A stretch of DNA of 9,109 nt, taken from Nitrososphaerota archaeon (GTDB lineage: Archaea > Thermoproteota > Nitrososphaeria > Nitrososphaerales > Nitrosopumilaceae). How positions within the stretch are numbered: position 1 is the first letter of the stretch; each line of letters opens with the position of its first letter. Positions 1-7,057 of this stretch are shown here, in pieces. The notes beneath the pieces were generated by a model. That model was given only the letters and a program-made list of their open reading frames with translations, searched no databases and was not told the DNA's origin. The translations under genes and the position numbers were made by a program. The stretch spans positions 1 through 9,109 of the forward strand of contig JADFLN010000057.1 in assembly GCA_022564385.1 (NCBI GenBank), read 5' to 3'.

Positions 1-602
1 TGTTCATAGGTTTTGATGTTTGAAAATTCAACATTACAAATATGACACCGATAATTTGCTCCCATTTTTCTTGTTAATAGTGAACTAATGATGCCTAGGG
101 TTACTCCCCAAACTATGTGCATAAACAACGAATTTATCATCTGACTAAGAAAATTACTCTCAATTTCTAGTGCTATTTGTGTAGATGTCATCTCTGGATT
201 AATTTGAGATAAGATTTCTATAGTATTTGGATCTAAAAATATTTGAGACACAGGAATTGCAAATACTGCAAAAACTACAACTCCAGAAATTATACCGTAT
301 ACTAGTCCTTTATGAATTTTAGAAATATTAAATCGTAATACCCTATGCAGAAATATTCCAGTAATAATACCAATTATAGTTGCAACAAAAAAATGTAATA
401 CCAAACCGACTTCAGGTTGTGAAGAATTTACAACTTTAGCCATAACTAACAACATTACGTTATAAGATGAGTTACCAAACAAGTCCAAAAACATTCTAGG
501 CAGATGCATTGTAAATGCACCTACAACAGATCCGATTGCTACAAAAAATATTTCTTTTCTTAATGAAAAATTTACAATGAGTTGAGAATGCATAGAGCCC
601 AT
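1..602 (-). CDS. Partial multi-pass membrane protein with C-terminal Cys-x2-Cys zinc-finger-like motif
   Basis: An open frame of 200 codons runs from ATG at 602 off the left edge without a stop, so the C-terminus is missing. The translation starts MGSMHSQLIVNFSLRKEIFF. It shows about four hydrophobic segments at roughly residues 17-34, 65-86, 98-119 and 158-177, separated by short polar loops. After the last segment and a basic TRK stretch comes CHICNVEFSNIKTYE (C186, C189, F193), which looks like the first half of a C2H2-type zinc finger; the histidines would lie beyond the edge. The gene begins four bases after the stop of the upstream aminotransferase, so the two are probably one transcript. 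A second in-frame ATG at 593 is an alternative start. I do not recognise a family with a known function. The membrane assignment is firm; the zinc-finger reading is tentative because the motif is cut. Confidence 0.8.
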   Translation of the reverse strand, partial: MGSMHSQLIVNFSLRKEIFFVAIGSVVGAFTMHLPRMFLDLFGNSSYNVMLLVMAKVVNSSQPEVGLVLHFFVATIIGIITGIFLHRVLRFNISKIHKGLVYGIISGVVVFAVFAIPVSQIFLDPNTIEILSQINPEMTSTQIALEIESNFLSQMINSLFMHIVWGVTLGIISSLLTRKMGANYRCHICNVEFSNIKTYE

Positions 603-606
603 TTTT

Positions 607-1929
607 CTAATTGCTTTTAATGAACTTGACCCACTCTTTGAGAGACTCTGTTGATTTTACAATCATTGGGGCATTTCTTTTTACAAATTCAATTTCATCT
701 GAAGGTGTCTTTGGTTTATTATTTTTGTAATCATCATACGTTGATTTTCCATCATAATCAACAAATGCAATTCTTGCACCAAAATTATCAGGTTCTAACA
801 TACATGCATCACCTGTAACCACTGCAATGTGAAATGGACAAGATAATAGGGATTCTCCAAGTTGATTTGATGTCATTACATTTTTTCTTTTTAGATCTGG
901 CTCAAGTTGATTAAAATCTGCATAAAAGTAAAATGCACCTTTAGGTTTTGTTGTAATTATTCCATCTATGTTATTCCACTCTTCTGAAAGATATGCTCCC
1001 ATAATTCGATGAATGTCTCTAGTTATGGCGATGTATTGATCAATTTCCTGATTTGCCTCATATGCCTTGATCGCTGCATACTGAATTGGGGTAGAAACAT
1101 TGGTGTATACTGTAGCTGCGACTTTCTTATAGTCAGAAGCTATCTTTGTAGCCGAAGTTGTAGGCAGTATGCATGAGCCTAATCGATACCCTCCTGCTGA
1201 ACGGTCCTTTGATAATCCATTTGTCACAAATGTCCCTTCAGGATATATTGTTCCCATACTTGTAAACTGGGAAAAATCATACGTATCTAGTGCATAAATC
1301 TCATCAGCCAAAACCAAAACATTGTGTTTCCTGCAAACATTTGCAAGATCTTCAAGTTCTTGTTTGGTATACAATGCACCTGTAGGATTATGCGGATTAT
1401 TCAGAACTAAGATGTGTTGTTCGTCATGTAACTTTGATACAAACTCTTCAAACTCATCTGGTTGAATTTTGTAATCATGTTGCGGTTTTAAGAAAAATGT
1501 GTGAAAGTGTTTGTTTAAGAGATGAATTTGTGGACGATAGCCAATCCAAGATGGAGAAGGTATAATCACATCTCCTTTGATGATTCCAAATAATGTGTTG
1601 ATAATGTCCTTGGTTCCAGGACCAATTACTATTCTATTTGGATCAACATCTAATCCAAAATGTCTTTTGTTAAAGTCAGAGATTGCAATTCTTAACTCTA
1701 AAATTCCTTCAGCAGCTGAATAGTGTCCCTTTTCTGCAGATTCTGCTAATGCTTTTGATAAAACTGGAAGAACATGAAAAGGTGACTGCCCAAATCCAAG
1801 GCCATAAAATTCTTCAGTACAGCCACCAGAAGCACATTTTTTTCGTTGTTCTGCAACCATCAATCCAACTTTGAGATTGTCTGGCATTACGACCTTGTCA
1901 ACTTGATTTTCAACTTGAATTTCATTCAT
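607..1929 (-). CDS. Class I/II pyridoxal-phosphate aminotransferase
   Basis: This is a cytosolic fold-type I PLP enzyme of the aspartate aminotransferase superfamily, 440 residues long and complete. Visible landmarks are the NNPHNPTG motif with N181, ADEIY (D209, Y212), the Schiff-base lysine K241 in GLSKDRSAGGYRLG, and a carboxylate-binding arginine candidate R386 in GARIAF. The expected reaction is amino-group transfer between an amino acid and a 2-oxo acid. The substrate cannot be read from the sequence, and no gene beside it points to a pathway. The C-terminal part has a long polar stretch (about residues 390-415) before a final helix. The start ATG at 1929 is the first in the frame and fits the family's N-terminal length. 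The stop is four bases before the membrane-protein gene at 602, which suggests an operon. A weak copy of the shared promoter box lies upstream at 1962-1981. Confidence 0.93.
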   Translation of the reverse strand: MNEIQVENQVDKVVMPDNLKVGLMVAEQRKKCASGGCTEEFYGLGFGQSPFHVLPVLSKALAESAEKGHYSAAEGILELRIAISDFNKRHFGLDVDPNRIVIGPGTKDIINTLFGIIKGDVIIPSPSWIGYRPQIHLLNKHFHTFFLKPQHDYKIQPDEFEEFVSKLHDEQHILVLNNPHNPTGALYTKQELEDLANVCRKHNVLVLADEIYALDTYDFSQFTSMGTIYPEGTFVTNGLSKDRSAGGYRLGSCILPTTSATKIASDYKKVAATVYTNVSTPIQYAAIKAYEANQEIDQYIAITRDIHRIMGAYLSEEWNNIDGIITTKPKGAFYFYADFNQLEPDLKRKNVMTSNQLGESLLSCPFHIAVVTGDACMLEPDNFGARIAFVDYDGKSTYDDYKNNKPKTPSDEIEFVKRNAPMIVKSTESLKEWVKFIKSN

Positions 1930-1961
1930 GTTTTCTAATCAAATAATATTTTTGAATAAAT

Positions 1962-1981
1962 GTTAAAAGACTTGTCCCAAA
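1962..1981 (-). promoter_or_regulatory. Weak copy of TTTGGGA promoter box upstream of aminotransferase
   Basis: Read on the minus strand this is TTTGGGACAAGTCTTTTAAC, preceded by ATGAA as in the stronger copy at 4896. The GGGA core is intact, but the AATTT tail and the TATA part (TTTTAACA) match poorly. The start codon at 1929 is about 33 bases beyond the element, so the transcript would carry a short leader of several bases. It sits divergently beside the strong box at 2007-2026. Confidence 0.4.
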
Positions 1982-2006
1982 TTCATCTAAAGCAATTTGG
2001 TTTAAA

Positions 2007-2026
2007 TTTGGGAATCTCCTTAAATA
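2007..2026 (+). promoter_or_regulatory. Shared promoter box plus TATA element for the cupredoxin gene
   Basis: The sequence is TTTGGGAATCTCCTTAAATA. TTAAATA is a good archaeal TATA box, and its end lies 25 bases before the ATG at 2051, so the transcript should be leaderless. The GGGAAT part lies at about -41 to -36, just upstream of where TFB contacts the BRE, a usual position for an archaeal activator site. A related TTTGG lies exactly 11 bases further upstream (1996-2000). Confidence 0.75.
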
Positions 2027-2050
2027 TTCTTTTTTTAAATATTTACCAGC

Positions 2051-4117
2051 ATGCAAAAAATTCTATCTATTACCATATCTACTGTGTCGTTAATGCTACT
2101 TACAATGTTTATCCCTGCTAATTTTGTACATGCTGCTGAACTACCAGAATACTGTTCTGATGTAAATGGAAGTATAGTCTGTGAAATTTCTATCTTACCT
2201 TATTCCCAACCAGGATCTTACACTCCTGAAACTGCAAAAATTCCAGTTGGTGCCTCTGTAATATTTACAAATACTGGGCCTGAAATTCATACCGCTACTA
2301 GTACTGGTGCTAGCCCTGATGCATCTCCTGGTGATGCAAGTTCTATGGTAAATGGCATATTTGATACTGGAATTCTTGGAATTGATAGTGTGGCAGATCC
2401 TATTGTTATGAATGATGATGGCGTTTTTTACTATTATTGTGCAGTTCATCCTGACATGAGGGGAACTTTGATTGTAGGTGATGCAACAATTGCTCAAGTT
2501 ACTTCTGAAAATATATCTAGTGACTCTACTAATTCAACAGATCTAATATTTACTGCAACATCTTCTAGTGACACTTCAATTACGGGTGGAGAACTACCTC
2601 TCACCAAAATAAAATCTGTAGGTAACACTGCTTACATTATTGATGGTATAACTCCAAATGGTGGTCATGACGCATTCAGTTATGATGGTTCAGGTCACAA
2701 AAGAATTACTGGAAATGTTCAAGTTGATTTGGATCCAATAACTAACACTGGAATTATCACTGCTGAATGGACTGATCCTCAAGGAAACAAGTGGACTTAC
2801 AAACAAACACAATTTGCTGGTGGTAATCAAATGTACATCGGTGAAACTATTGATGGTGTAACTCAAACCACATTAGACTTAGATCCTATTGCAATTAATC
2901 ACTTTGAACACGGCACAACTGGTGCAGGACCAACAATAGAGCCAACACTCTTTGTTTATTTGGCATCTTGGGGACCAGCTGAAGTTACTAAAAACGGAGT
3001 ATCTCAAGGAATCTTTGAAGGTCACATGATGGTAACTGATGGTGCAAGAAATTCAGAGACTGGTAAAATTGTACAAAGCGATGGAATCACTCCATACTCT
3101 CCAATGTCTCCAAGTAATTCTTTAGTAAATCGTAATACTGCACAACTACACTTAGTATATCATACTGCTCCTGCTCCTGAAATGACTGCTAATTTCCCAC
3201 CTCCTTTTGAGGTCTTTAATCACTTGATGTTTTATAATTTGGATCCATTTATGCCAGTAACTCATGTCATTGGAACTAATACCTATGTCATTGATGGTAT
3301 AACTCCAAAGGGTGGTCATGACGCATTCAGTTATGATGGAAGTGGCCACAAAAAAACAAGTGGTCAAATTGAAGTAGATTTAGATCCTATAACTAATACT
3401 GGTAGCATCTTGGCTGAATGGGTTGATGAAGACGGAAATAATATGAAACTAGTACAGACACAATTTGGTGGAGGAAATGAAATGTACATTGGTGAAACAA
3501 TTAATGGTGTAACTCAAACCACATTAGACTCAGATCCTATTGCAATTAATCACTTTGAACACGGCACAACTGGTGCAGGACCAACAATAGAGCCAACACT
3601 CTTTGTTTATTTGGCATCTTGGGGACCAGCTGAAGTATTCAAGAATGGTGTATCTGAAGGAACTTTTGAAACTCATATGATGATTACTGATGGTGCACGA
3701 GATGTACAATCTGGTAAAATATTCCAAAGTGATGGAACTACTCCGTACTCTCCAATGTCTCCTTCAAACTCTGCAGTAAATCACAACACTGCACAAATTC
3801 ATTTAGTATATCACACAGCTCCTGCTCCTGAAATGACTGCAAACTTCCCACCACCTTTTGATGTCTTTGAGCATACAATGTTTTATGACATTGATGTATT
3901 GCCACCAACTGTAAAGCCTGCTCAATTAACAGAACCTGAAATGGATTTGTCAAAAATGTCTCCAAGAGGACAAATGAAACATGGTGTTGATCCTGCAGAT
4001 GTTCAATGTCGTCAAACCTTTGAACTTGTAATGAAAATTTCAAATGGTTCAGCTGCATGTGTACATTCTAATTCTATTGAAAAACTAGTTCAACTTGGTT
4101 GGGCTGGTCAATTTTAG
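2051..4117 (+). CDS. Secreted blue-copper (cupredoxin) protein with two 217-residue tandem repeats
   Basis: This 688-residue exported protein has a signal peptide (about residues 1-28, ending FVHA). A plastocyanin-like cupredoxin domain follows at about 45-144. Type 1 copper ligands are visible as H80 (PEIH) and C130, H133 and M136 (YYYCAVHPDM). A Ser/Thr-rich linker leads to two tandem repeats at about 190-402 and 407-619, exactly 217 residues apart. Eight histidines are conserved in both copies (206/423, 216/433, 284/501, 287/504, 325/542, 367/584, 371/588, 391/608). The C-terminus (about 636-686) has the SPRGQMKHGV...VQC...NGSAACV...LGW module with C653 and C670, seen in many secreted Nitrosopumilus proteins and probably disulfide-forming. 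Electron transfer outside the membrane is the expected role of the cupredoxin domain. I do not recognise the repeat family, though the histidines suggest metal binding. The start follows a strong box/TATA promoter. Confidence 0.92.
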   Translation: MQKILSITISTVSLMLLTMFIPANFVHAAELPEYCSDVNGSIVCEISILPYSQPGSYTPETAKIPVGASVIFTNTGPEIHTATSTGASPDASPGDASSMVNGIFDTGILGIDSVADPIVMNDDGVFYYYCAVHPDMRGTLIVGDATIAQVTSENISSDSTNSTDLIFTATSSSDTSITGGELPLTKIKSVGNTAYIIDGITPNGGHDAFSYDGSGHKRITGNVQVDLDPITNTGIITAEWTDPQGNKWTYKQTQFAGGNQMYIGETIDGVTQTTLDLDPIAINHFEHGTTGAGPTIEPTLFVYLASWGPAEVTKNGVSQGIFEGHMMVTDGARNSETGKIVQSDGITPYSPMSPSNSLVNRNTAQLHLVYHTAPAPEMTANFPPPFEVFNHLMFYNLDPFMPVTHVIGTNTYVIDGITPKGGHDAFSYDGSGHKKTSGQIEVDLDPITNTGSILAEWVDEDGNNMKLVQTQFGGGNEMYIGETINGVTQTTLDSDPIAINHFEHGTTGAGPTIEPTLFVYLASWGPAEVFKNGVSEGTFETHMMITDGARDVQSGKIFQSDGTTPYSPMSPSNSAVNHNTAQIHLVYHTAPAPEMTANFPPPFDVFEHTMFYDIDVLPPTVKPAQLTEPEMDLSKMSPRGQMKHGVDPADVQCRQTFELVMKISNGSAACVHSNSIEKLVQLGWAGQF
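2620..3270 (+). repeat. First copy of intragenic 651-bp tandem repeat
   Basis: This is the first of two coding repeat units, each 651 bases (217 codons), inside the cupredoxin gene. Unit borders are approximate. The segment 2853-2985 matches 3504-3636 with a single mismatch (at 2880), of which 105 bases in a row (2881-2985) are identical. The flanking parts of the unit have diverged more. Confidence 0.85.
3271..3921 (+). repeat. Second copy of intragenic 651-bp tandem repeat
   Basis: This is the second coding repeat unit. It keeps all eight histidines of the first copy at an exact 217-residue offset and differs mainly in surface-type positions. The near-identical block is 3504-3636. Unit borders are approximate. 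Confidence 0.85.
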
Positions 4118-4128
4118 ACTTTAAAATT

Positions 4129-4410
4129 ATGAAAGCCATTTGGAATGATGTTGTATTAGCCGAAAGCGATGATGTTGTTTCTCTCGAGGGCAACATGTAT
4201 TTTCCAATGGATTCATTAAAAAAAGAATATTTTGATCAAAGCAAATCAACGTCTTTGTGTCTTTGGAAGGGCAGGGCAAGCTATTTTTCTGTAACGATAA
4301 ATGGGGACACTAACAAAAATTGTGCCTGGTATTACCCAAAACCATCATTTCTGGCAAAAAAAATCAAAAATCGAGTTGCTTTTTGGCAAGATGTTCTGAT
4401 AACGAAATAG
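4129..4410 (+). CDS. DUF427 family protein
   Basis: This is a 93-residue protein with the DUF427 (PF04248) signature: MKAIWNDVVLAESDD at the N-terminus, then YFPMDS, CLWKGRASY (C44, W46, K47, G48), CAWYYPKP and VAFWQ. The length is typical for the family, a compact all-beta domain of unknown biochemical role. ATG at 4129 was chosen because family members begin exactly at 'MKAIWNG'. A longer reading from a TTG at 4099 would overlap the preceding gene and add residues foreign to the family. The gene starts 11 bases after the cupredoxin stop, with no convincing TATA element at the right distance, so it is probably read through from the promoter at 2007. The coupling of the two functions is unexplained. 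Confidence 0.88.
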   Translation: MKAIWNDVVLAESDDVVSLEGNMYFPMDSLKKEYFDQSKSTSLCLWKGRASYFSVTINGDTNKNCAWYYPKPSFLAKKIKNRVAFWQDVLITK

Positions 4411-4446
4411 AATTTCAATTAAAAAGGAATATGGACTAAAAATTAG

Positions 4447-4454
4447 TTTATATT
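4447..4454 (+). promoter_or_regulatory. TATA box of the winged-helix gene
   Basis: TTTATATT is centred about 26 bases before the ATG at 4476, giving a leaderless transcript. The TTTGGGAAT box found before the neighbouring genes is absent here. Confidence 0.65.
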
Positions 4455-4475
4455 TCAAAACCAATAATTATTTTT

Positions 4476-4865
4476 ATGCCATTTGATTCTTTATGTAAAA
4501 ATAAAATTTTCAAAGATGTTCCAAATTATAAAGATATCATCGTTGACAAACACATGAAAGAATTGTTTTCCTCTGTTTTTACTGGAATGAGTGGAAGATA
4601 TACTAGGATGAGAATTATTTGTGCTATTACTGAAGAACCCATAAATGTATTAGAACTCTCAATAAAACTAAATTTAGATTATAAGACAGTACAGCACAAC
4701 ATCAAAGTTTTGGAAAAAAGTAATTTTATAATTAGAGAAGGAACTGGTTATGGTGATATGTTTTTTATTTCTGAACTTATTTCTTCAAATTTACCTACAT
4801 TATACTATGTAATTAGAAAAGTAGAAGCAAAACTAGACAAAGCTGAAAAAAAATATATTGATTAA
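4476..4865 (+). CDS. Winged-helix transcriptional regulator (ArsR/MarR-like fold)
   Basis: This 129-residue, probably DNA-binding protein is of the small winged-helix type common in ammonia-oxidising archaea. Residues about 38-99 form the wHTH: helix 1 in SGRYTRMRIICAIT, a helix in NVLELSIKLN, the recognition helix in DYKTVQHNIKVLEKSN (about 68-83), and the wing FIIREGTGYGDMFFIS. A C-terminal helix LPTLYYVIRKVEAKLDKAEKKY (about 106-127) looks like a dimerisation helix. No metal-binding Cys/His cluster is obvious (one Cys at 7, one at 49), so a redox or metal sensor role is not evident. It has its own plain TATA promoter. Because it is the only regulator in the window and lies between genes carrying the shared box, it may act on that box, but this is inference only. 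Confidence 0.85.
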   Translation: MPFDSLCKNKIFKDVPNYKDIIVDKHMKELFSSVFTGMSGRYTRMRIICAITEEPINVLELSIKLNLDYKTVQHNIKVLEKSNFIIREGTGYGDMFFISELISSNLPTLYYVIRKVEAKLDKAEKKYID

Positions 4866-4873
4866 TTTTTTTT
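4866..4873 (+). terminator. Oligo-T terminator after winged-helix gene
   Basis: A run of eight T directly after the stop codon fits the oligo-T termination signals of archaea. It also separates this gene from the DoxX promoter downstream. Confidence 0.5.
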
Positions 4874-4895
4874 CATATGGAAAAATTGGAATGAA

Positions 4896-4915
4896 TTTGG
4901 GAATTTAATTAAATA
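4896..4915 (+). promoter_or_regulatory. Shared promoter box plus TATA element for the DoxX gene
   Basis: The sequence is TTTGGGAATTTAATTAAATA, ending 24 bases before the ATG at 4939, so the transcript should be leaderless. A 29-base stretch containing this box (4883-4911) is identical to the minus-strand promoter at 8378-8406. A second, imperfect half-site (TTGGAAT, 4886-4892) lies 11 bases upstream of the main one. Confidence 0.78.
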
Positions 4916-4938
4916 CATTATTTATTTTTACATCTTTA

Positions 4939-5373
4939 ATGTCAATAGTATTTGCAAAACCAGTTTCAGAAAATAAATCTGCAGCAAGTTTACTTGTGAT
5001 AAGAATAGGTATGTCTTTTGCATTTTTCTGGGCTGGTTATGGTAAAGCATCTGATCCTGCAGGCTTTGGAATGATGCTACAAAACATGGCTGGTATCCCA
5101 CCTGAAATGGCAACAAGTATGGCTCTAATGATTGGAATTTTTGAGATTATATCTGGCGCTTTAATTTTGTCTGGTTTATTGACAAGGCCAGCTGCAATAT
5201 TTCAAACTGCAATCCTAATAGGTGCTATGGTGATGTTTGGATTTGATTTTACTATGGGGCCTGCAATCTGGAAAGATCCAACCATGTTAGGCGTGGCTAT
5301 AGGCCTTGTTATTTATGGTTCTGGTAAATTTGGAATCGATTCCTTGATTTCACAAAAAATCAAAACAAAATAA
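4939..5373 (+). CDS. DoxX family integral membrane protein
   Basis: This 144-residue protein has four predicted membrane helices at about 17-35, 60-81, 84-101 and 115-132. The family look includes LLVIRIGMSFAFFWAGYGKASDPAGF near the start, a central GIFEIISGALILSGLLTRPAA, and a final GLVIYGSGKFGIDS. DoxX/DoxD relatives include a subunit of archaeal thiosulfate:quinone oxidoreductase and bacterial membrane oxidoreductase partners linked to oxidative stress. Here no DoxA partner is present, so a specific reaction cannot be claimed. The gene stands alone between an oligo-T signal and a T-rich terminator, and its promoter carries the shared TTTGGGAAT box. The ATG at 4939 is fixed by the promoter spacing. 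Confidence 0.87.
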   Translation: MSIVFAKPVSENKSAASLLVIRIGMSFAFFWAGYGKASDPAGFGMMLQNMAGIPPEMATSMALMIGIFEIISGALILSGLLTRPAAIFQTAILIGAMVMFGFDFTMGPAIWKDPTMLGVAIGLVIYGSGKFGIDSLISQKIKTK

Positions 5374-5375
5374 CC

Positions 5376-5390
5376 TTTTTTTCTTTTTTT
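5376..5390 (+). terminator. T-rich terminator after DoxX gene
   Basis: Seven T, one C and seven T follow the DoxX stop codon by two bases. This is a strong oligo-T archaeal termination signal with no hairpin needed. Confidence 0.6.
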
Positions 5391-5414
5391 AAAATCTAAT
5401 AAATTTTGTTATGA

Positions 5415-5434
5415 TTTGGGAATTTCAATAAATA
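5415..5434 (+). promoter_or_regulatory. Shared promoter box plus TATA element for the Rieske-GltS gene
   Basis: The sequence is TTTGGGAATTTCAATAAATA, ending 28 bases before the GTG at 5462. The spacing supports the GTG as a leaderless or nearly leaderless start. An ATG at 5443 lies in another frame and hits a stop after eleven codons. Confidence 0.75.
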
Positions 5435-5461
5435 GTATCATTATGACTTTTAATTATATTT

Positions 5462-7057
5462 GTGAAAAAAATGCTTGAAACAAACTTTGTTAAAATTTGT
5501 AGTATCTCTGAAATTCCAGAAAATGGAATGAAAATTTTTAACATGCATAATATTGAATTTGTAGTTGTAAATCAAAATACAAAATTCAGTGCTATCTACA
5601 ACAAATGCCCTCATATGGGAGGTTCATTAGGAGATGGTTCACTAGATGATTCAGGTTATCTTACATGTCCACTACATAATTGGCAATTTGATTTGGAAAC
5701 CGGAAAAGGTCCTGAAGGATACGAAGACTCTGTACCTACTTTTGAATTAGATGTACGAGATAATACTATTTTCATTAATCAAAATCAATTATTAGAACTT
5801 GGAAAAAATAGAGATTATCTAGTAAGATTTGATCACAATACACGACAACGCTTTGAGAGAACTCATGATAAGGTAATGCCAGAAATGGATAATATTGCTG
5901 CAAAAGCAAAGTGGAAAATAAAAGAGATTGCACCTATGGGTACTCTAAAACATGTTCCAATGTTTGATAATATTTTATTCAAAGCAGCTCAACTGTACAG
6001 GACACCATTACTAGAAGAAGAAAAAGTTAATCTAAAAACAATCATTGGAAAAACTGCAAAAATCCCTCTTGAGATTTCAATGCCTGTTTATGTCTCTCAT
6101 ATGTCATTTGGAGCATTATCTGAAGAAGCAAAAACTGCACTTGCAATAGGATCAAAAAAAATGGATACTGCAACCTGTTCAGGAGAAGGTGGTAGAAACC
6201 AACGAGAATATGACAATGCTGGAAAATATATCTATGAAATTAGCACTCCTAAATTTACAAGAAATGAAGAATGGATAAAATCTGCAGATGCAGTTGAAAT
6301 AAAGATTGGCCAAGCAGCAAAACCTGGTTTGGGTGGTCATTTACTTAAGGAAAAGATAACTCCTGAAATTGCAAAATTAAGAGGCATTCCAGTAGGTCAA
6401 GATCAAATATCTCCTGCAAGAAATACTGAAATTAACAGTAAGCAGGATCTCAAAGATTACGTATCACAACTTAAAGACATTACAGGTGGTAGACCAATCG
6501 GAATAAAGTTTGCAGCAGGACATGTGGAGGGAGACTTGGAGCATGCATTGTATGCCGAACCTGATTTTATTACAATTGATGGAAGGGGTGGTGGAACAGG
6601 TGCAGCTCCTGTTTATGTTAAAGATAATTTTGCAATGCCTGCAGTATATGCTGTTGCAAGGGCAAGAAAATTTTTAGATAAACATCAAAGTCAGATATCT
6701 CTTGTCATGACAGGAGGATATAGAACATCAGGTGAAATCTGTAAGAGCATTGCAATGGGTGCAGATGCTGTTGCAATTGCAACATCCGCAATGATTGCAA
6801 TTGGTTGTCAACAATACAGAACATGTCATACTGGAAATTGTCCAGTAGGAATTGCAACACAAAAACAAAACTTGAGAGATAGATTTAGCATTGATGATTC
6901 TACTGAAAGATTTGTAAATTACATGTCAATTTTGAAAATGGAGATTGATGAAATAACCCGTGCAACAGGAAAAAATGATGTTCATTCTTTGGGGTATGAT
7001 GATTTGATTACTACTGATATTGATATCTCAACTGGTACAGGAATAGAACATGCCTAA
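5462..7057 (+). CDS. Rieske [2Fe-2S] domain fused to FMN/iron-sulfur glutamate synthase domain
   Basis: This is a 531-residue fusion. Residues about 8-107 form a Rieske-type ferredoxin domain with CPHMGG (C49, H51) and CPLHNW (C69, H72), the four [2Fe-2S] ligands. Residues about 160-500 are the GltB/GltS FMN-binding TIM-barrel: CSGEGGRNQ (239-247), KIGQAAKPGLGG (281-292), GRGGGTGAAP, TGGYRTSGEICKSIAMGADAV, and the [3Fe-4S] cysteines C449, C455 and C460 in CQQYRTCHTGNCPVG. There is no N-terminal glutaminase domain and no C-terminal GXGXG domain, as in archaeal stand-alone synthase domains. It could transfer electrons to a 2-oxoglutarate amination reaction or a related FMN reaction, with the Rieske domain as built-in electron donor. 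Whether it makes glutamate is uncertain. The start is GTG at 5462, with ATG 5471 as alternative. It overlaps the next gene by 8 bases. Confidence 0.92.
   Translation: MKKMLETNFVKICSISEIPENGMKIFNMHNIEFVVVNQNTKFSAIYNKCPHMGGSLGDGSLDDSGYLTCPLHNWQFDLETGKGPEGYEDSVPTFELDVRDNTIFINQNQLLELGKNRDYLVRFDHNTRQRFERTHDKVMPEMDNIAAKAKWKIKEIAPMGTLKHVPMFDNILFKAAQLYRTPLLEEEKVNLKTIIGKTAKIPLEISMPVYVSHMSFGALSEEAKTALAIGSKKMDTATCSGEGGRNQREYDNAGKYIYEISTPKFTRNEEWIKSADAVEIKIGQAAKPGLGGHLLKEKITPEIAKLRGIPVGQDQISPARNTEINSKQDLKDYVSQLKDITGGRPIGIKFAAGHVEGDLEHALYAEPDFITIDGRGGGTGAAPVYVKDNFAMPAVYAVARARKFLDKHQSQISLVMTGGYRTSGEICKSIAMGADAVAIATSAMIAIGCQQYRTCHTGNCPVGIATQKQNLRDRFSIDDSTERFVNYMSILKMEIDEITRATGKNDVHSLGYDDLITTDIDISTGTGIEHA

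Noticed and set aside
2620..3921. Repeats as a mobile element or CRISPR-like array
   Set aside because: There are only two units, both in frame and coding with a 217-codon period, so this is an internal protein duplication.
3738..4058. 106-residue minus-strand frame inside the cupredoxin gene
   Set aside because: It is antisense to a clearly coding repeat and C-terminal module, has no promoter, and its composition is that of a frame shadow. The frames at 2195-2497, 3152-3367 and 3530-3727 were rejected for the same reason.
4099..4128. Longer start of the DUF427 gene overlapping the cupredoxin gene
   Set aside because: Family members begin at 'MKAIW', which is the ATG at 4129.
5443..5478. 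ATG at 5443 as start of the Rieske-GltS gene
   Set aside because: It lies in a different frame and meets a stop after eleven codons.
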